In this document: positions 38,303-49,580 of the stretch, piece by piece
Numbering within the stretch: the first letter of the stretch is position 1
How the letters are laid out: the number at the start of each line of letters is the position of its first letter
Origin: Salvator merianae
Taxonomy: Eukaryota; Chordata; Lepidosauria; Squamata; Teiidae
Length of the DNA: 64,000 bases
Assembly (NCBI GenBank): GCA_003586115.2
Contig: QVOM02000072.1
Span: forward strand, 2,384,361-2,448,360
Direction of reading: 5' to 3'
Notes under the pieces: model-generated
What the model was told of the DNA's origin: nothing
What the model saw: the letters and a program-made list of their open reading frames with translations, nothing else
The model's database searches: none
Translations under genes and position numbers: made by a program

Positions 38303-39069
38303 GGGCCTTTCCACACTTACCATTGTCCTGGTTTATGAAGAGGTCCAGAGGCCTTCCTTCTGCATGGTTGTGCAGTTGGTAAAGACCTTTCTCTTTGCCC
38401 AGGCATATGGACCTTGACCCTATGAGAAGCCCCCCTCATTGCTGCTGGACTGTTGTATTGTTGGGTGAGGGTGGTTTTGTGGTGGGGACCATGAAATATT
38501 TTTTATGATGTTTTTATAATGTTTTAATGGTATTTTTATTGTAATACTTTTTATAAGCTTTGTAAGCTTTCTGTATGTTTTATGATGTATTCTAATATTT
38601 TTATGGTGTTTTTATTGTAATTGTTTTTTGTATGTTTTTGTTAGCCACCCTGTGACCCCTCGATATAGGGCGGGGTAGAAACTGAAATTAAAGTAAAGTA
38701 AAATAAAGTATAAGGGAGGCCATGCCTACTGCTAGCATGCTCCATCCAAAATGCCTCCCTAGTCCAGGATATCATTAGATCTTTCCAAAAAGGTCTACCA
38801 GTGGTCTAGTGGCTGCTAACCTGGAGTGGCGCAGAAGACACATGTTTCCATGTCCCAGTTTAACAGGGGGACTCACTTCAACAGCACAACAAAGCGCACT
38901 GCAGAAATGTGTCCCCCAGGAACTCCGAGGCCAGAAACCTTTGTCCCTAGCTGTTGGAGCTTGCGGATGCTGGCTCTGACGCTGATTTGAACATCCAACT
39001 ACAGCCTAATACCATGTCTCATGGACTGCTTCTGCAGGTGGACCAGCCGAGGTAAGTGCTGGAACAGTC
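38303..39069 (+). mobile_element. Harbinger-like MITE, long copy 8, split by an L2 tail
   Basis: Left end GGGCCTTTCCACACTTACC and right end GGTAAGTGCTGGAACAGTC. It is flanked on both sides by TAA (38300-38302 and 39070-39072), a clean 3-bp target duplication. The interior is interrupted at about 38376-38711 by an L2 3' end. Family words resume after it with CATGCTCCATCCAAAATGCC and GCAGAAATGTGTCCCCCAGG. Confidence 0.85.
38376..38711 (+). mobile_element. L2-clade LINE 3' UTR nested in a MITE
   Basis: AAAGACCTTTCTCTTTGCCC, CCTTGACCCTATGAGAAGCC and GTTTTGTGGTGGGGACCATG are nearly the same as in the LINE end at 40600-40900, ending GATATAGGGCGGGGTAGAAA and an AAAGTAAAATAAAG tail. It is a severely 5'-truncated insertion. 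Confidence 0.85.
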
Positions 39070-39436
39070 TAAGAACAGATGGGTCAAGATGAGAAAAATA
39101 AGAAGTACAGAATCTATTATTTTATTTTACAGGCTTTTGGGACATTTACTCCCACAAGGTTGTTTATTATGAAAACTAAAACGCTGGCTACCATCTTCAA
39201 GGTAGGAAGCTCATTCCAGAAGATGATTCAAGAATAATTTATAATCAAATCAATCATTTTTGCAGATGAACGTTAAAAGAGCAGATGAATTTAAATACTG
39301 AAAAAAACTTCCTTCTTCAGATGTGTCAGGAATGCTTGCAAGATTGAACTCTTCATACTCTGGGTAAGATGAACCCTAGTCGTCATGCCAACTTTATTTA
39401 ACAGACCAGAAGCAGTCTAAGAGGCACAGTACTAGG

Positions 39437-39545
39437 CTTTTGGGTGGCTGCTCCAGGGCAGCATCTGCACTGGCCCCAAAGCTCAAATGAGCTTCAGAGC
39501 TGGCCGCTGCAAACTCCAACAACCGGGAACAAAAGTTTGGGCAGT
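39437..39545 (-). mobile_element. Harbinger-like MITE, internal fragment
   Basis: Only a central part is left: GGGCAGCATCTGCACTGGCC, CCAAAGCTCAAATGAGCTTC and GGGAACAAAAGTT. No terminus is present. Confidence 0.6.
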
Positions 39546-40324
39546 TTGGAAGAAAACATGACATGGAGAAAAAAATAATTTTAAGAACACTATGGCGGGT
39601 TGAAAACGCAATGCAAACTTGCACAGAGTTGAAGAAATTAGAAAACACGCAATAACTAACGACTAGAATGCATAAAAGGGGCCTCCAGTAATATTGCAAA
39701 CATCATTAATTGACTCTCATGAAACAAGCCGGGAAGCAGGAATTCATCCACTGCAAAAAGGGAGATAGGAGATAACGTTTCACAGTAGTTCAAGCAGCAG
39801 AATGAAATCCATTGTCCCGATAAAAATCAGAGAAGCCTATTTGTGTTTGGCAGTGTCACACTAAGAAAATACGCTGTGTACTGTGCCTCTGCATTCCCAA
39901 TGGGTAGATCTTTCCTTACACAGCTTCAGGACAGGCAAATGGACTTATTTACTTTAATGAGACATTAGAAAAATCTGACTGCATCCCAAGAATACCATGA
40001 TGATGCGCATCAGTCCATCAAACATGATGGAGAGCTCTCACAAAAGCACACAGAAATTTATCCTAGGAAGATGTATATGAAATAGAGCCGTAGCAATCTG
40101 GGAAGTATTTGGCTAGAGCACTTCCTGCATCAATCAAACAGAATGGGATTTTCAGATATGGCATTTTACTCCTTCCATGTCCCCAACTTGATACTCATAA
40201 ATCATTTAGAAAGTTATTGGACAGCTTTCAATGCATTTGGCACAGGAAAAAACGTCCAAGAGGACAAAGAAAACAGCCCAAAGACCACTGCATATGTTTC
40301 AGCAAAAATTTTTACCTAGTCAGG

Positions 40325-40907
40325 TTGACTCAGAGATGTAGTCAGGTTAAAACATAGACAAGGAGTTGTATGCTTCCGATACGTTTCCAGGCTCAATTCA
40401 AGGTGTTGTTTTTGGTCTATAAAGCCCTAAATGGTTTGGGCCCAACTTGCCTGAATGAGAGCCTCCACCCATGTGGGCCTGCCCGCATGCTAAGGTCACA
40501 GGGGGGGTCTCTTTCTGTGGCTGCCGCCAGGTTGTGGAACAGCCTCCCAACTGAGGTTCGCCAGGCGCCATCCATTTAGGTTTCAACGCCTGGTAAACAC
40601 CTTTCTCTTTGCCCAAGCATATGGTCCTTGACCCTCTGAGAAGCCCCCCTCATTGTTGTCGGACTGTTGTATTGTTGGGTTTGGGTGGTTTTGTGGTGGG
40701 GGCCATGAAATATTTTTTATAATGTTTTTATGGTGTTTTTACTGTAATAGTTTCTGTATGCTTTGTAAGTTTTTTGTATGTTTTATGGTGTTTTATAATG
40801 TTTTCATGGTGTTTTTATTGTAATAGTTTTTTGTATGTTTTTGTAAGCTGCCCTGGGACCCCTCAGTATAGGGCGGGGTAGAAATTGAAATAAATAAATA
40901 AATAAAT
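40325..40907 (+). mobile_element. L2-clade LINE 3' end with (AAAT)n tail
   Basis: From about 40370 a 69-codon frame encodes FQAQFKVLFLVYKALNGLGP, then LRSQGGSLSVAAARLWNSLP and TEVRQAP. This is the conserved C-terminus of L2-clade ORF2. A 3' UTR follows, ending GTATAGGGCGGGGTAGAAAT and AAATAAATAAATAAATAAG. It is close in sequence to the nested copy at 38376, so the two belong to one recent subfamily. Confidence 0.85.
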
Positions 40908-40908
40908 A

Positions 40909-41367
40909 AGTATGCAGCATTCTGGGACAGGGTGGGCCGTCCTGTCCTGAAACAAACAACCAATCTCAAACTGGGCCCACTGACATTCAGGTGGCCTGTT
41001 CCACTTCAGCCCTTGCCACTGCCTCCAGAGAGCCCTCACATGCAGTGGCAAGGTTCCGAAGGCCCGAAATGAAAGTTCCCAGCCTTCAGAGTTGCTAGCC
41101 TGCTTGGATCTGTGGCAGACCCATTTCTGGTGATGGTTCCTAGAGTGCTGCCAAAAAGGTTCCCTCATATTATACTGGTCCAGACCATGGGAGTACATCA
41201 TCTGCATGCCTTTGTGGTCCAGCATACTATCCCTGGGCCAGCTGTAAGCCTCAACAACATGAACAAAGCATTATGGGTGGGGTTTGGCTTAGTTCACACT
41301 AGTGTGTGGACTTGCTGCCCCTTATTTCACAGTTTGTTCCAGAATATGGGGCAGTGCAGAAAGGGCC
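40909..41367 (-). mobile_element. Harbinger-like MITE, long copy 10
   Basis: Right end GCAGTGCAGAAAGGGCC. The interior has AATGAAAGTTCCCAGCC and GCAGACCCATTTCTGGTG. The left border abuts the AAAT tail of the LINE at 40325-40907, which may have removed or displaced the left terminus. Confidence 0.7.
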
Positions 41368-41707
41368 ACAGTGTCTTGGGCTCCTAACTTACAGAGGCCC
41401 AAAGAGTATCATGGTCAACCATATTAGAAGACACTAAGAGATGGGAGAGGAAAAGTCAATGTTGTTGCATTCCCTACCCCTTTCACTAGAAAGGTTTATC
41501 AATCAGACAATCCCAGTTGTTTAGGTGAAAACGAGGCCATATTTAGACAGTTAAGGGATTTGTTCCCCAATTTAGGCTATGCAACTCATAAACAGCTATC
41601 ATATCTGTCAGATATACAATTTATGGCCAGTTTAAACTGGGAGTCTCAGAGCTAATTAAACAAAACAGTTGTCATTTCTTATTTATTACGAAGTGTCTAA
41701 TCTAGGC

Positions 41708-41745
41708 CCTTTCCGCACTAAGGGCGCAGTGCAGAAAGCCCCCCT
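41708..41745. repeat. Isolated MITE terminus, back-to-back
   Basis: AGGCCCTTTCCGCACTAAGG followed by CGCAGTGCAGAAAGCCC is two family termini facing each other with no interior, like a solo foldback remnant. Confidence 0.65.
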
Positions 41746-42582
41746 CCCCCCCAGTACATGCTTTATACAAACATAAGAATAGTTTTGATGCACATGAGTG
41801 AAATGAAAGCAAAGCCCAAAAATTTCATACTAGTATGAAACACTGAAACTGGAACAAATATACATGCACGTATATAGGGGTAAGAAACACAAAAGCCTAC
41901 CAAGACACACTTCAAGAGGGAAATGCAAAAGAGCTGGGTCTTATTAATTTCTTCTAATGAGCTTGTGAGCAGATCAACTGAATATTTAAGGAAATTAGTT
42001 CCACACATTAGGAGCCACAAGAGAAAAAGCCCAGCAATGGGGAAAAATGGGTGCAAAGCTTTAATAAGATTAGTGTGTGATGGATGGAAAGGCCAAGAGA
42101 AAGCAAAACAAAAGTTTAAATTTAAAATGAAATGGAGGGAAGTCATTGAAGAGAAGCACAAGTGACAGTGAGGAAAGCTTGAGGAAAAGAGCACTGTGAA
42201 TAGAAATAATAGATCTAAAATGAAATATGGGAAGGCGCCAAAAATCAACATGGGATAGAAAATAAAAGGACAAATGTTCCTCGTGTCAGCTGCAAGAAGC
42301 ACAGAACCAAGACAGAGGAAATTAAATGCACACATATCAGTTAGGACTGACTGCTCCGAAGACCAGATCCCAATTAAATTTGTAAACCTTCAGTAATTCC
42401 CTCCCACAATCATTACAACTTGCATGCAGCTTTTTCAATTCCAAGGTAGTAAGTATTTTTCAGCAAGAAGCTTTTAAGCAAAATTCGAAGCCAAAAGCTG
42501 TAAGAGAAAGGTCAGTGAAATCCAAATAACTACTTCAGCAATGTCAGCTGGCACAATTCATTTCTGCTTTAAAGGTCCTTGT

Positions 42583-43075
42583 AGGCCATTTCCGCACTTA
42601 CCTGCACTGGACTGCTCCAACTGCGGTGGTTTCCAGCTCAAGTGACCCAGCTGGCCCAGGACAAGGATGTCTGCACTTAGACGGACAGTTAGCTTGTGTG
42701 AGCTTCGGAACCTGCTGTGAGGGCTCCAACGGCAAGGCATGAACATTTCTGGCCTTGGAGTCCTGGGAGAACCAGTTTGGTGGCACAATTTGGTGCACTG
42801 CCCAAATGGGTCCCCCTGCTAAACTGGCCTACAGAAGCATGCACCCTTCAGCATGCCTCCCTGGGTAGGTCTAGGGGTCCCTAGACTGCCAGCAGACCAC
42901 TGGTATCTTGGTCTAGGTGGCCATATTGGCTGCCTAGACCAGGCTTCGCTGTGTCCAGTGCGGATACAGCTTGTTAGCAGGGACATGGCCTCCCTCTTCC
43001 ACTCCAGAATGCAGAAGAGAGAGGCCCAGAAGTGGGCTAGGCCTTGCATTAAAAGTAAACGTGGCAAGGCCCCCT
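42583..43075 (-). mobile_element. Harbinger-like MITE, long copy 11
   Basis: Left end AGGCCATTTCCGCACTTACC. Interior words CCCAAATGGGTCCCCCTGC and GGTCTAGGTGGCCATATTGG, and the segment GCCCAGAAGTGGGCTAGGCC, which is also in copy 7. Right end GTGGCAAGGCCCCC is diverged. The ~120-residue frame on the minus strand inside it is an artefact. Confidence 0.75.
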
Positions 43076-43280
43076 TAGTTTTGAAAAGGAGTTCACCATC
43101 TATCAAGGAAGATTTGCAGTTAAGATGCATCAGCCCATTTTTTCTGAGTGCATAAAACTGGCACATTTTCCAATCCCAGCCCAAGAGAGCAACGTGTTAA
43201 CAAGGGACCGTTTTCAAGCCCTTTCTCAGCACAGTAGTTATTTCTGGTTTGAAGAAAGGAGTTATTGAGGGATGGTTTGA

Positions 43281-43775
43281 ACAGGAGATTGAGGAGCCCG
43301 AGCTGCTCAAAGAGGGTGAGGAATTAATGCAGTTTCTCCTCTCTTGTCTGTGATGGCCTGAGAAAGGGAAAGAGGGCAACTGAGTGAAAGATACATGCAG
43401 GAGAGTGTTAAAGTGACAGAATTCACCTGGTCTCTCTCTGGTCTCTCTTCTGGCTGTGCTGTCCTTGGAGGGGGTGGGAGGGTCCGGCCCCAGGAAAGGA
43501 CAGCAAAGAGCAGAGGGTGTAGGATCTACTGCATGCCCTGTGATGACATCATTGCCAGCGCCATGACATCACTGCCAGCTGCAAAGCTAGATGGAAAAAG
43601 GAGCCCAGCCACCAAGGAAAGCAGAGGGCAAGTGAATGCTGCTGTCACTTTAACACTGTCCTGCATGTACCTTTTGCTCACTTGTCCTCTTCACTCTCTC
43701 CCAAACCACCGCAGGAACTGCATGAATTCCTCACCCTCTTTGAGAGGTTCAGGCTCATCGAACTCTTGTTCAACA
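43281..43775. mobile_element. Foldback element with arms of about 130 bp
   Basis: The left arm (43281-43421) and right arm (43644-43775) are reverse complements. Examples are CAAAGAGGGTGAGGAATTAA against the right-arm GAATTCCTCACCCTCTTTGA, and CATGCAGGAGAGTGTTAAAG against CTTTAACACTGTCCTGCATG. The loop of about 220 bases has a short direct repeat (TGATGACATCATTGCCAGC and CATGACATCACTGCCAGC). The right end ACACATCCCTAGGG may be a hAT-like terminus. The coding frame across it is incidental. Confidence 0.75.
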
Positions 43776-44132
43776 CATCCCTAGGGTGATCCACATGAAT
43801 AGCCAAAGGTATATGTATAAACAGTTCCACAGCATGGTCTGCACAAATTGATTCAATTTAAAATTTGCTTGAAAGGGAAAACCATCTACAAATACCTTTC
43901 AGAAGGAATTTTCTGTTTTGTATTTCCAAATGTCTGTCTTATATTTCTAAATGTCTTTTAAAGAAAGTAGAGTCAATTTTTATTGGGCAATTTCCATACC
44001 TTGCTCAACCAGGAAAAAATGTAGATTCCTACAAAACAAAATCTCCTACCACCTTTATTCGAGGCATGATTTGATATGTTCTGTGATTTGGAACAACCAA
44101 GCTGTGTTTTGTTTTAAGCATACACTCATCCT

Positions 44133-44277
44133 GGCCCTTTGCTTTAAGGGCAGGTGTTCGGAACCCATGGAAAGGGGCGATTGCTGTTGAGACAGTATGG
44201 AGGCCCAGAGGCCCTGCAAACAGTGATCGCCTGCTTTCTGTGGGTTCCGAACACCTGCTCTTAAAGTGATGGGTCAC
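44133..44277. mobile_element. 145-bp foldback MITE
   Basis: The arms include a perfect 17-base match, CAGGTGTTCGGAACCCA on the left and TGGGTTCCGAACACCTG on the right, extending imperfectly to about 45 bases with CTTTAAG(G/A)GCAGG and GGCGAT. The spacer is about 60 bases. Transcribed, it would fold into a long hairpin. Confidence 0.8.
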
Positions 44278-44664
44278 CGTTGTCTTTGTGGTTGGTTTAT
44301 TGCGTAACACCCATGTTAGGGTTATTTTTGATGCAATATTTAACCTGAGAACCTTGAGTGCCGTTCACTTCAATCTCCACAAGAGCAGAAGTAGTTAGAC
44401 CTTCAAGAAATTAAACTACAATAGAAAAAGTTAGAAAGAGGGGAGCAGGTGCAAGCTTTCCTTAGTCAGCATAAAAATCCATGTTCCTCCTACTTTGCAT
44501 AGCTCTGCATCCTGCAGCAATCTCTGGGGGAAAGCAGGGATGTAAGCATGTAAGAGCTCTGCCCACAAATTAAGCTATAATTACAGTGATGCAGCCTTTA
44601 GTAGTTAGTTATTTCAACTGCTTTGTCTAGCAGCTGCCCTCATAAAACAACTACAGCAATAGAT

Positions 44665-45035
44665 GTAGGGATGTGCCAAACTGGGTTCAAATAAACCTAG
44701 TTCGTAATAAACCAGGGGGGCACGAGAGGTTCACTATCCCACTTAAAACTCAAGGTTCAGCAAACTGAACCGTGCGAGGATTCGACAAACGGTTTGTTTG
44801 GTTTAATCCCCTTCCCTCCTTGCACCATAGCCTCCCTTTTCTGCCCATGTGCACAGCTCAGCTTCTTCCTGTTCCAGGCCAGGCCACTACCACTGGCTGT
44901 GCAGGCCTTTCAGCACAGGTCAGCCTGCTTTCTTAGCCTTCTAGGCCTTCCATACTGGAGGACCATAGGTTCTCCCCAGCAGGCCATGCATCCCTCTACC
45001 ACTCGGAAGTCCTCAAACATAACGGTAGAAGTGTT
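44665..45035 (+). mobile_element. hAT-like nonautonomous element, copy A
   Basis: Starts TAGGGATGTGCCAAACTGGG. The interior near 44935-45020 (GGCCTTCCATACTGGAGGAC and CAGCAGGCCATGCATCC) is the reverse complement of sequence in the copy at 60780-61137. AGGG(A/G)TGTGC ends are frequent in reptile hAT MITEs, so the class is an inference. Confidence 0.6.
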
Positions 45036-46052
45036 CAGATTGTGATCTGCTGAACAAGGTTATCTATCAGTCAGGACCCTGTAGCTATACTGGCTGCAAA
45101 TAAGCAACATCAAGAGTAATAACGACATTGTAGGTGGCATTAATTTTAAGTGGCCAAAAAGTGGAGAGAAATCCAGTTATAAGTAGAGATGTTTCTTATG
45201 AATGTTCTATTGATTTATTTCCCTATCCACATTTCAAGATGCAAAAGCTATAACAGTGCAGACAGAAAAGATGGAGACTGTAGCTGATGCTTTGGTTCTG
45301 GGTTTCGGGACTTCATAAAGAGACATCTGTAAACATGCCTTTTACGTTGACAGTCACTTCCACATGACAGTGTCTCGCCTCTCTCCTAGTCTATTTACTA
45401 TCACTTCTCTAAAACATTTTGCTTCAGTAGGATTTTAGGCTACTGGGCTGAAACACTTTTCAGAAATGATCCCCGACTGACAGTTTTATCTGTTTTGCGA
45501 GCTATGACTGTCCCTGATTCTGATTGTTTTAATATAATATAAACTGCTCTCAGCACTGCTTTTATAATGGAAGAGCGCGTTGTAAATATTTTAGACATAC
45601 CAAAGTAAACCAGTCAGCAACAAAAACCTGTCATTCCTTAGAGACTTGTCTGAATATGGAACTTTGCAAACCACCAAACTTAAAGATCAAAATCTTTATG
45701 GAGTGAGCTCTAAAAGCTTCTGGCTCTAGTATCTAGTTCTTAATACAATTATAGTCCTTGTTTAGGCACAGATTTGTACAAGATGACACAGAAGAACAGC
45801 TCATTCCACATAACTCACATCCATCATAAGGGAAGGATTCCTTCTAAAACTAAACACACAAGTTCAGCAGAAAGACGGTAATCCATCACAGGATTCTAAA
45901 CCATCTCACAAAAATATTTTTATTTTATCTGTAAAACCAAAAATTAATTCAAGAAGATTCACTGAAAGACAGTAGCTTGCTCTGTGTCACTGAAACGGTT
46001 CAAAAGGGCTGGTTGGTACCTACCATAAGTGGGCAGATGTGCTGAGAACCAC

Positions 46053-48470
46053 TAGTACTATGCATAGTGAAGTCCTTTGCTTAGGCAGAGGAAGTTTGAC
46101 TGTCTATATAGGGGAAATTCTGCCCCTTGTGGCTTTCAGTTTGGACAAAATTTAAAGGGCTTGCAAAAGGACTTTTGGTCCTTGGGCTTTGCAGAAGGCA
46201 TGGCTCGCTTCTTATCCTTGGATTCGACTAGTACCTTGGCAAGGACCCACTCCCCAAAATGCTTCTGCCACTAAAGGTCTTGTCTAGCAGGCGGTTCTTA
46301 TGACATGTTGTCCACCTGCCAGTACTTCAGGCAGACAGTCCATTGCACCATTGCTGAGTAAGCCATGCATCTGGCTGTGAACTGGACTGTGTCAATGGAA
46401 GCGTTAGCCATAAAGGCTCAGGTACCAGAAAATGTGAGAAGCTTGGATCTGAGCCTGTGATGGAAAAGCCTCTTCCTTTAGCAGCTCCTGGAACCACAGG
46501 GTTGCTGCCTGAGAAAGGATGGAGGCCATGGCAGAAATCTTGCATGCCCACACTGAGGCCTCTACCCCTCTGTGAGCAAAAACATGCACCTGCTTATCTC
46601 TGAACTCTCTGAGCTCACAATCTCATCATCCTCCACCAGGGTATAGGGAACTAGAGAGGCAGTGGAGCTATCTACCAAGAGCACTGCTAGCATCTCCTCT
46701 ATATCCGTATCCCAGGCACAGAGTTTCTTGAGCACCACTGGATCCCTTTTACTCTTAGTGAGGACCACCCATTCATGGGATAAGATCTCCTTCACTTGGA
46801 GGGAGAAGAGCCACCACTCTAGCCTCTTTTCAGGAAAGGGCCAAACTCTCTGTCCTGGGCCCCACTTGCTCTGGGTCACCAGTTCCTTCATTGTGAGGCC
46901 CATCTTCTCCAGGGCTGCATGAATGAGCAGCTAACATTCATTTGACTTAAAGAAGTGGGAGAAATCACTGCTGGGCTCATTCTCTGAAGCTCAGAACACT
47001 CCCCTCTACTCCCTCTCAGACTCTGAGGAGCCATCCTCTGCCCCCCTAAAGGAGGACAGGGACAAGGAAGAGGAGGAGACCTTTTCCAGTCCAAACCCCT
47101 GGACTCAGGGGAATGCTCCCTGAGTTTCTTTGCCTAAGAGCCTTCTCCAGGCACTCCTGCCAGGGACTGAATGTGAGCCTCTAGCATGCAGTCCATATTC
47201 CCCAGGATAAACTCTTGCACTTGCCACTAGCTATCCCAGTTGCCACACATCCATCTCCCCTTGTGTACTGATCTGTGCCTGACTGCATGAGACCTCTACT
47301 GGCTGTGCACTGAAGCAGATGCCACTGCCCCCACCCTGAGGCCAAGACTGAGGGCTGGAAGACCACCAGGGCCAGGTTAGTATCAGTAGGGAAGGAAGAG
47401 CATTAGAGGAAGGCATTCCTTCCTGAGAAGAGCGAGCTTCTGGCCAAAGGGGTGTGGGAATAAAGGAAGCCACCAAGAAATCCAGAGCCTTTAACTCATC
47501 CACAGTGGGCTCTCTTGCAAAGAGGAAACCCAAGCACCTGAGTCACCAGCTTGCCTGACCGAAGGCACCTTCTTCTTTGATGTCACCATGAACTTGAGCT
47601 TCCTGGGCCTGGTCTTGGTTCTGCTGGGGCCTCCTGCTTCTCCCAGGTCAGCCTTCCTCAGCTTCTGAACCTCTGAGGGAACTGCCACCTTGGGCTTGCC
47701 CCCAATTCTTCATCATGCTGATGCAACTGAGTGTGGGCACTGACAGAAGCTGTGGCCCTCTCTCCATCCCTCCAGACCAGCAGGATTTCTTTGTGGCTGC
47801 CTCCACACATGTGGGAAGCTTGCAGGGCCTACTGCTGTTAGTTGTTTCCTGGGATGCTGTTGGCCTGAGTCACCCCTTCCTCACTGCTCTGATTCAGGCC
47901 CTCTGCCTCACTCTCTTCTGGGGTGACAACTCCAGGCTGGCCCAAGTCACCCCCCCGTGCTGTTCTGATCTAGGCCCTGGGTACCCTCTGTGAAGCCCTT
48001 TGCCTTAGCACTTGCCTGTGGAGCCCATGTATAGCCGCTGCCACCATGTGGCAGAAAGAACTCCAAAAAATGACTGCGCTTTGCCCTGGGAGCTTTCCAT
48101 CTGACCAGTAGGACTGGCATCAAAATGTCCCTGCGTGGCTGCCACTGGATCTGGTGTGCACGTGGCCACTGGGCCACCTCTGCCACACTGCTCAGCCATC
48201 CAGAAACCAAGAAAAAGCGAAACAAAACTGAAGGCCAAGCTGTTCTAGGCTTTCTCAATGCAGCAGAAGCATAGAAACCATAAAGGGAGAGAAAAAAATG
48301 AATCAATGAAAAGAAATTCTAACTCTTCCACAACCTTCTTATTCTGCTTCGACGAAGGCAGAGGAAGAACAGGGAGCCGAAGGGGTAGGACTTCCCCTAT
48401 ATGAACAATTAAATTCCTCCTTCTTCTTCTTCTGCCTAAGTGAAGACAGACTATACCACCCATAGTACTT
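46053..48470 (-). mobile_element. DIRS-like retrotransposon, gag-only, with inverted termini
   Basis: Read on the minus strand, this 2.4-kb unit has decayed gag-like coding. It includes WVVLTKSKRDPVVLKKLCAW, IEEMLAVLLVDSSTASLVPY and TLVEDDEIVSSE (46562-46903), then EASVWACKISAMASILSQAA and LWFQELLKEE (46404-46589). Further on come DTVQFTARCMAYSAMVQW and LKYWQVD, then WVLAKVLVESKDKKRAMPSA (46300-46100). The order fits the gag of vertebrate DIRS elements (V-x-A-V-D-x-P-V-A region, RH-x-WLR-x-WQAD region, KVLVE-x-KDKKKAMPS region). The ends are inverted: TAGTACTATG-, CTTAGGCAGA- and TATAGGGGAA-type words recur at 46053-46120 and, reversed, at 48390-48470. No reverse transcriptase or tyrosine recombinase is present. 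The frame shifts several times. Confidence 0.75.
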
Positions 48471-49394
48471 AATAGCCCTCAACACAAGACCATGAAAATG
48501 GCTGTGGCAGGTGTTAAAATAAAAATCAGAAGCACAGCAAGGACAAAAATCCTGAACTGGTGACAAGTTAACCAGGTTATATTAAAAGTGGTTTTGCGTT
48601 GAAGAAAACCTTGGAAAAACTACCTGTGATGTGGAAAAAAGTAGTACTGAACACCATTCTAAAGGGAGAAGCCATATTTGGAAAAAACTGCTCCCAGATG
48701 GTAACACAACCACATTTATTAAGTGTGGTCAACCAAAATACTTGGATAATCAGAAATTCAGATAATTGGTAGCATTATTTCCATATAGTTACAGTACTGA
48801 ACCACACAGCGGCTATGAATGAAGCAAGTTCATGTAACAAAGAAAAAGAAAGGTAATTGGGTTTGGATGTCATAGATGCCACTTTAACAATGAAGGTCAC
48901 ATTGTTTAAGCCTACTAAACTCAGCTAACACAAAAGTGACATCAGAAAAATGCAATTATGCCAGTTTCAATCACTGTTAAAAACAACATGATCACACTGA
49001 CACTCTCCCTCTGCTTTCTCAAGTTAAATATTTATGAATTCTATAGAAATAACACTGCAAGATGGAAACAAAATCCAACAATTACTTTCCCTGGAGCAAT
49101 TCTCAATGAACGCTGCAGGATATCCATATGAATAAACAAATCTCGACTGTACAACTCATTAGCTCATAATTTCATCTGAACTGGTTATTATCCTATACTA
49201 TTTACAAATGAAGCTTTCTGACAAAGACCTTTTAAAAATACTAGTGAAACTGAAGGACGGTTTAACAGTTCAGCATTCTCCTCATACTTGTTCTAGCTCT
49301 CTTACTATCTTGTTAAAACAACAGTGGTATACAAACCATATTATATCTGACACACAGTGGATTTAAAGCGCAAATGCAATCATTGCTAATGTAC

Positions 49395-49580
49395 TACCTC
49401 CAGGTTAGAGGAACAGGCAGGACGCCTCTAAAGACCATCTGCAGGGAGTGAGAACAGGTGAAGGTTTTGCTTTGTCTTTGAGAATGCCCAGAAGCAATTG
49501 GTGGGCCACTGTGTGAAACAGGATGCTGGACTAGATGGGCTGTGGCCTGATCCAGCAAGGCCTCTCTTATGTTCTTAACT
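49395..49580 (-). repeat. Lizard-type interspersed repeat, copy 4
   Basis: Reverse complement of the family head and body: TGAGAATGCCCAGAAGCAAT, GCTGGACTAGATGGGCTGTG and GGCCTCTCTTATGTTCTTAA. Confidence 0.85.

Noticed and set aside
41763..42335. 190-residue minus-strand frame rich in Phe and Leu, like a membrane protein
   Set aside because: It is the longest frame in the window, but its hydrophobic look follows from T-rich antisense of an A-rich stretch. I see no motif, repeat match or splice support. A protein search and codon-bias test would settle it.
43395..43784. 129-residue frame as a gene
   Set aside because: It runs through the loop and right arm of a foldback element, and its composition follows the repeat.
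46562..48306. Host protein-coding exons in the GC-richer block
   Set aside because: The frames match DIRS gag landmarks, are broken, and sit between inverted termini.
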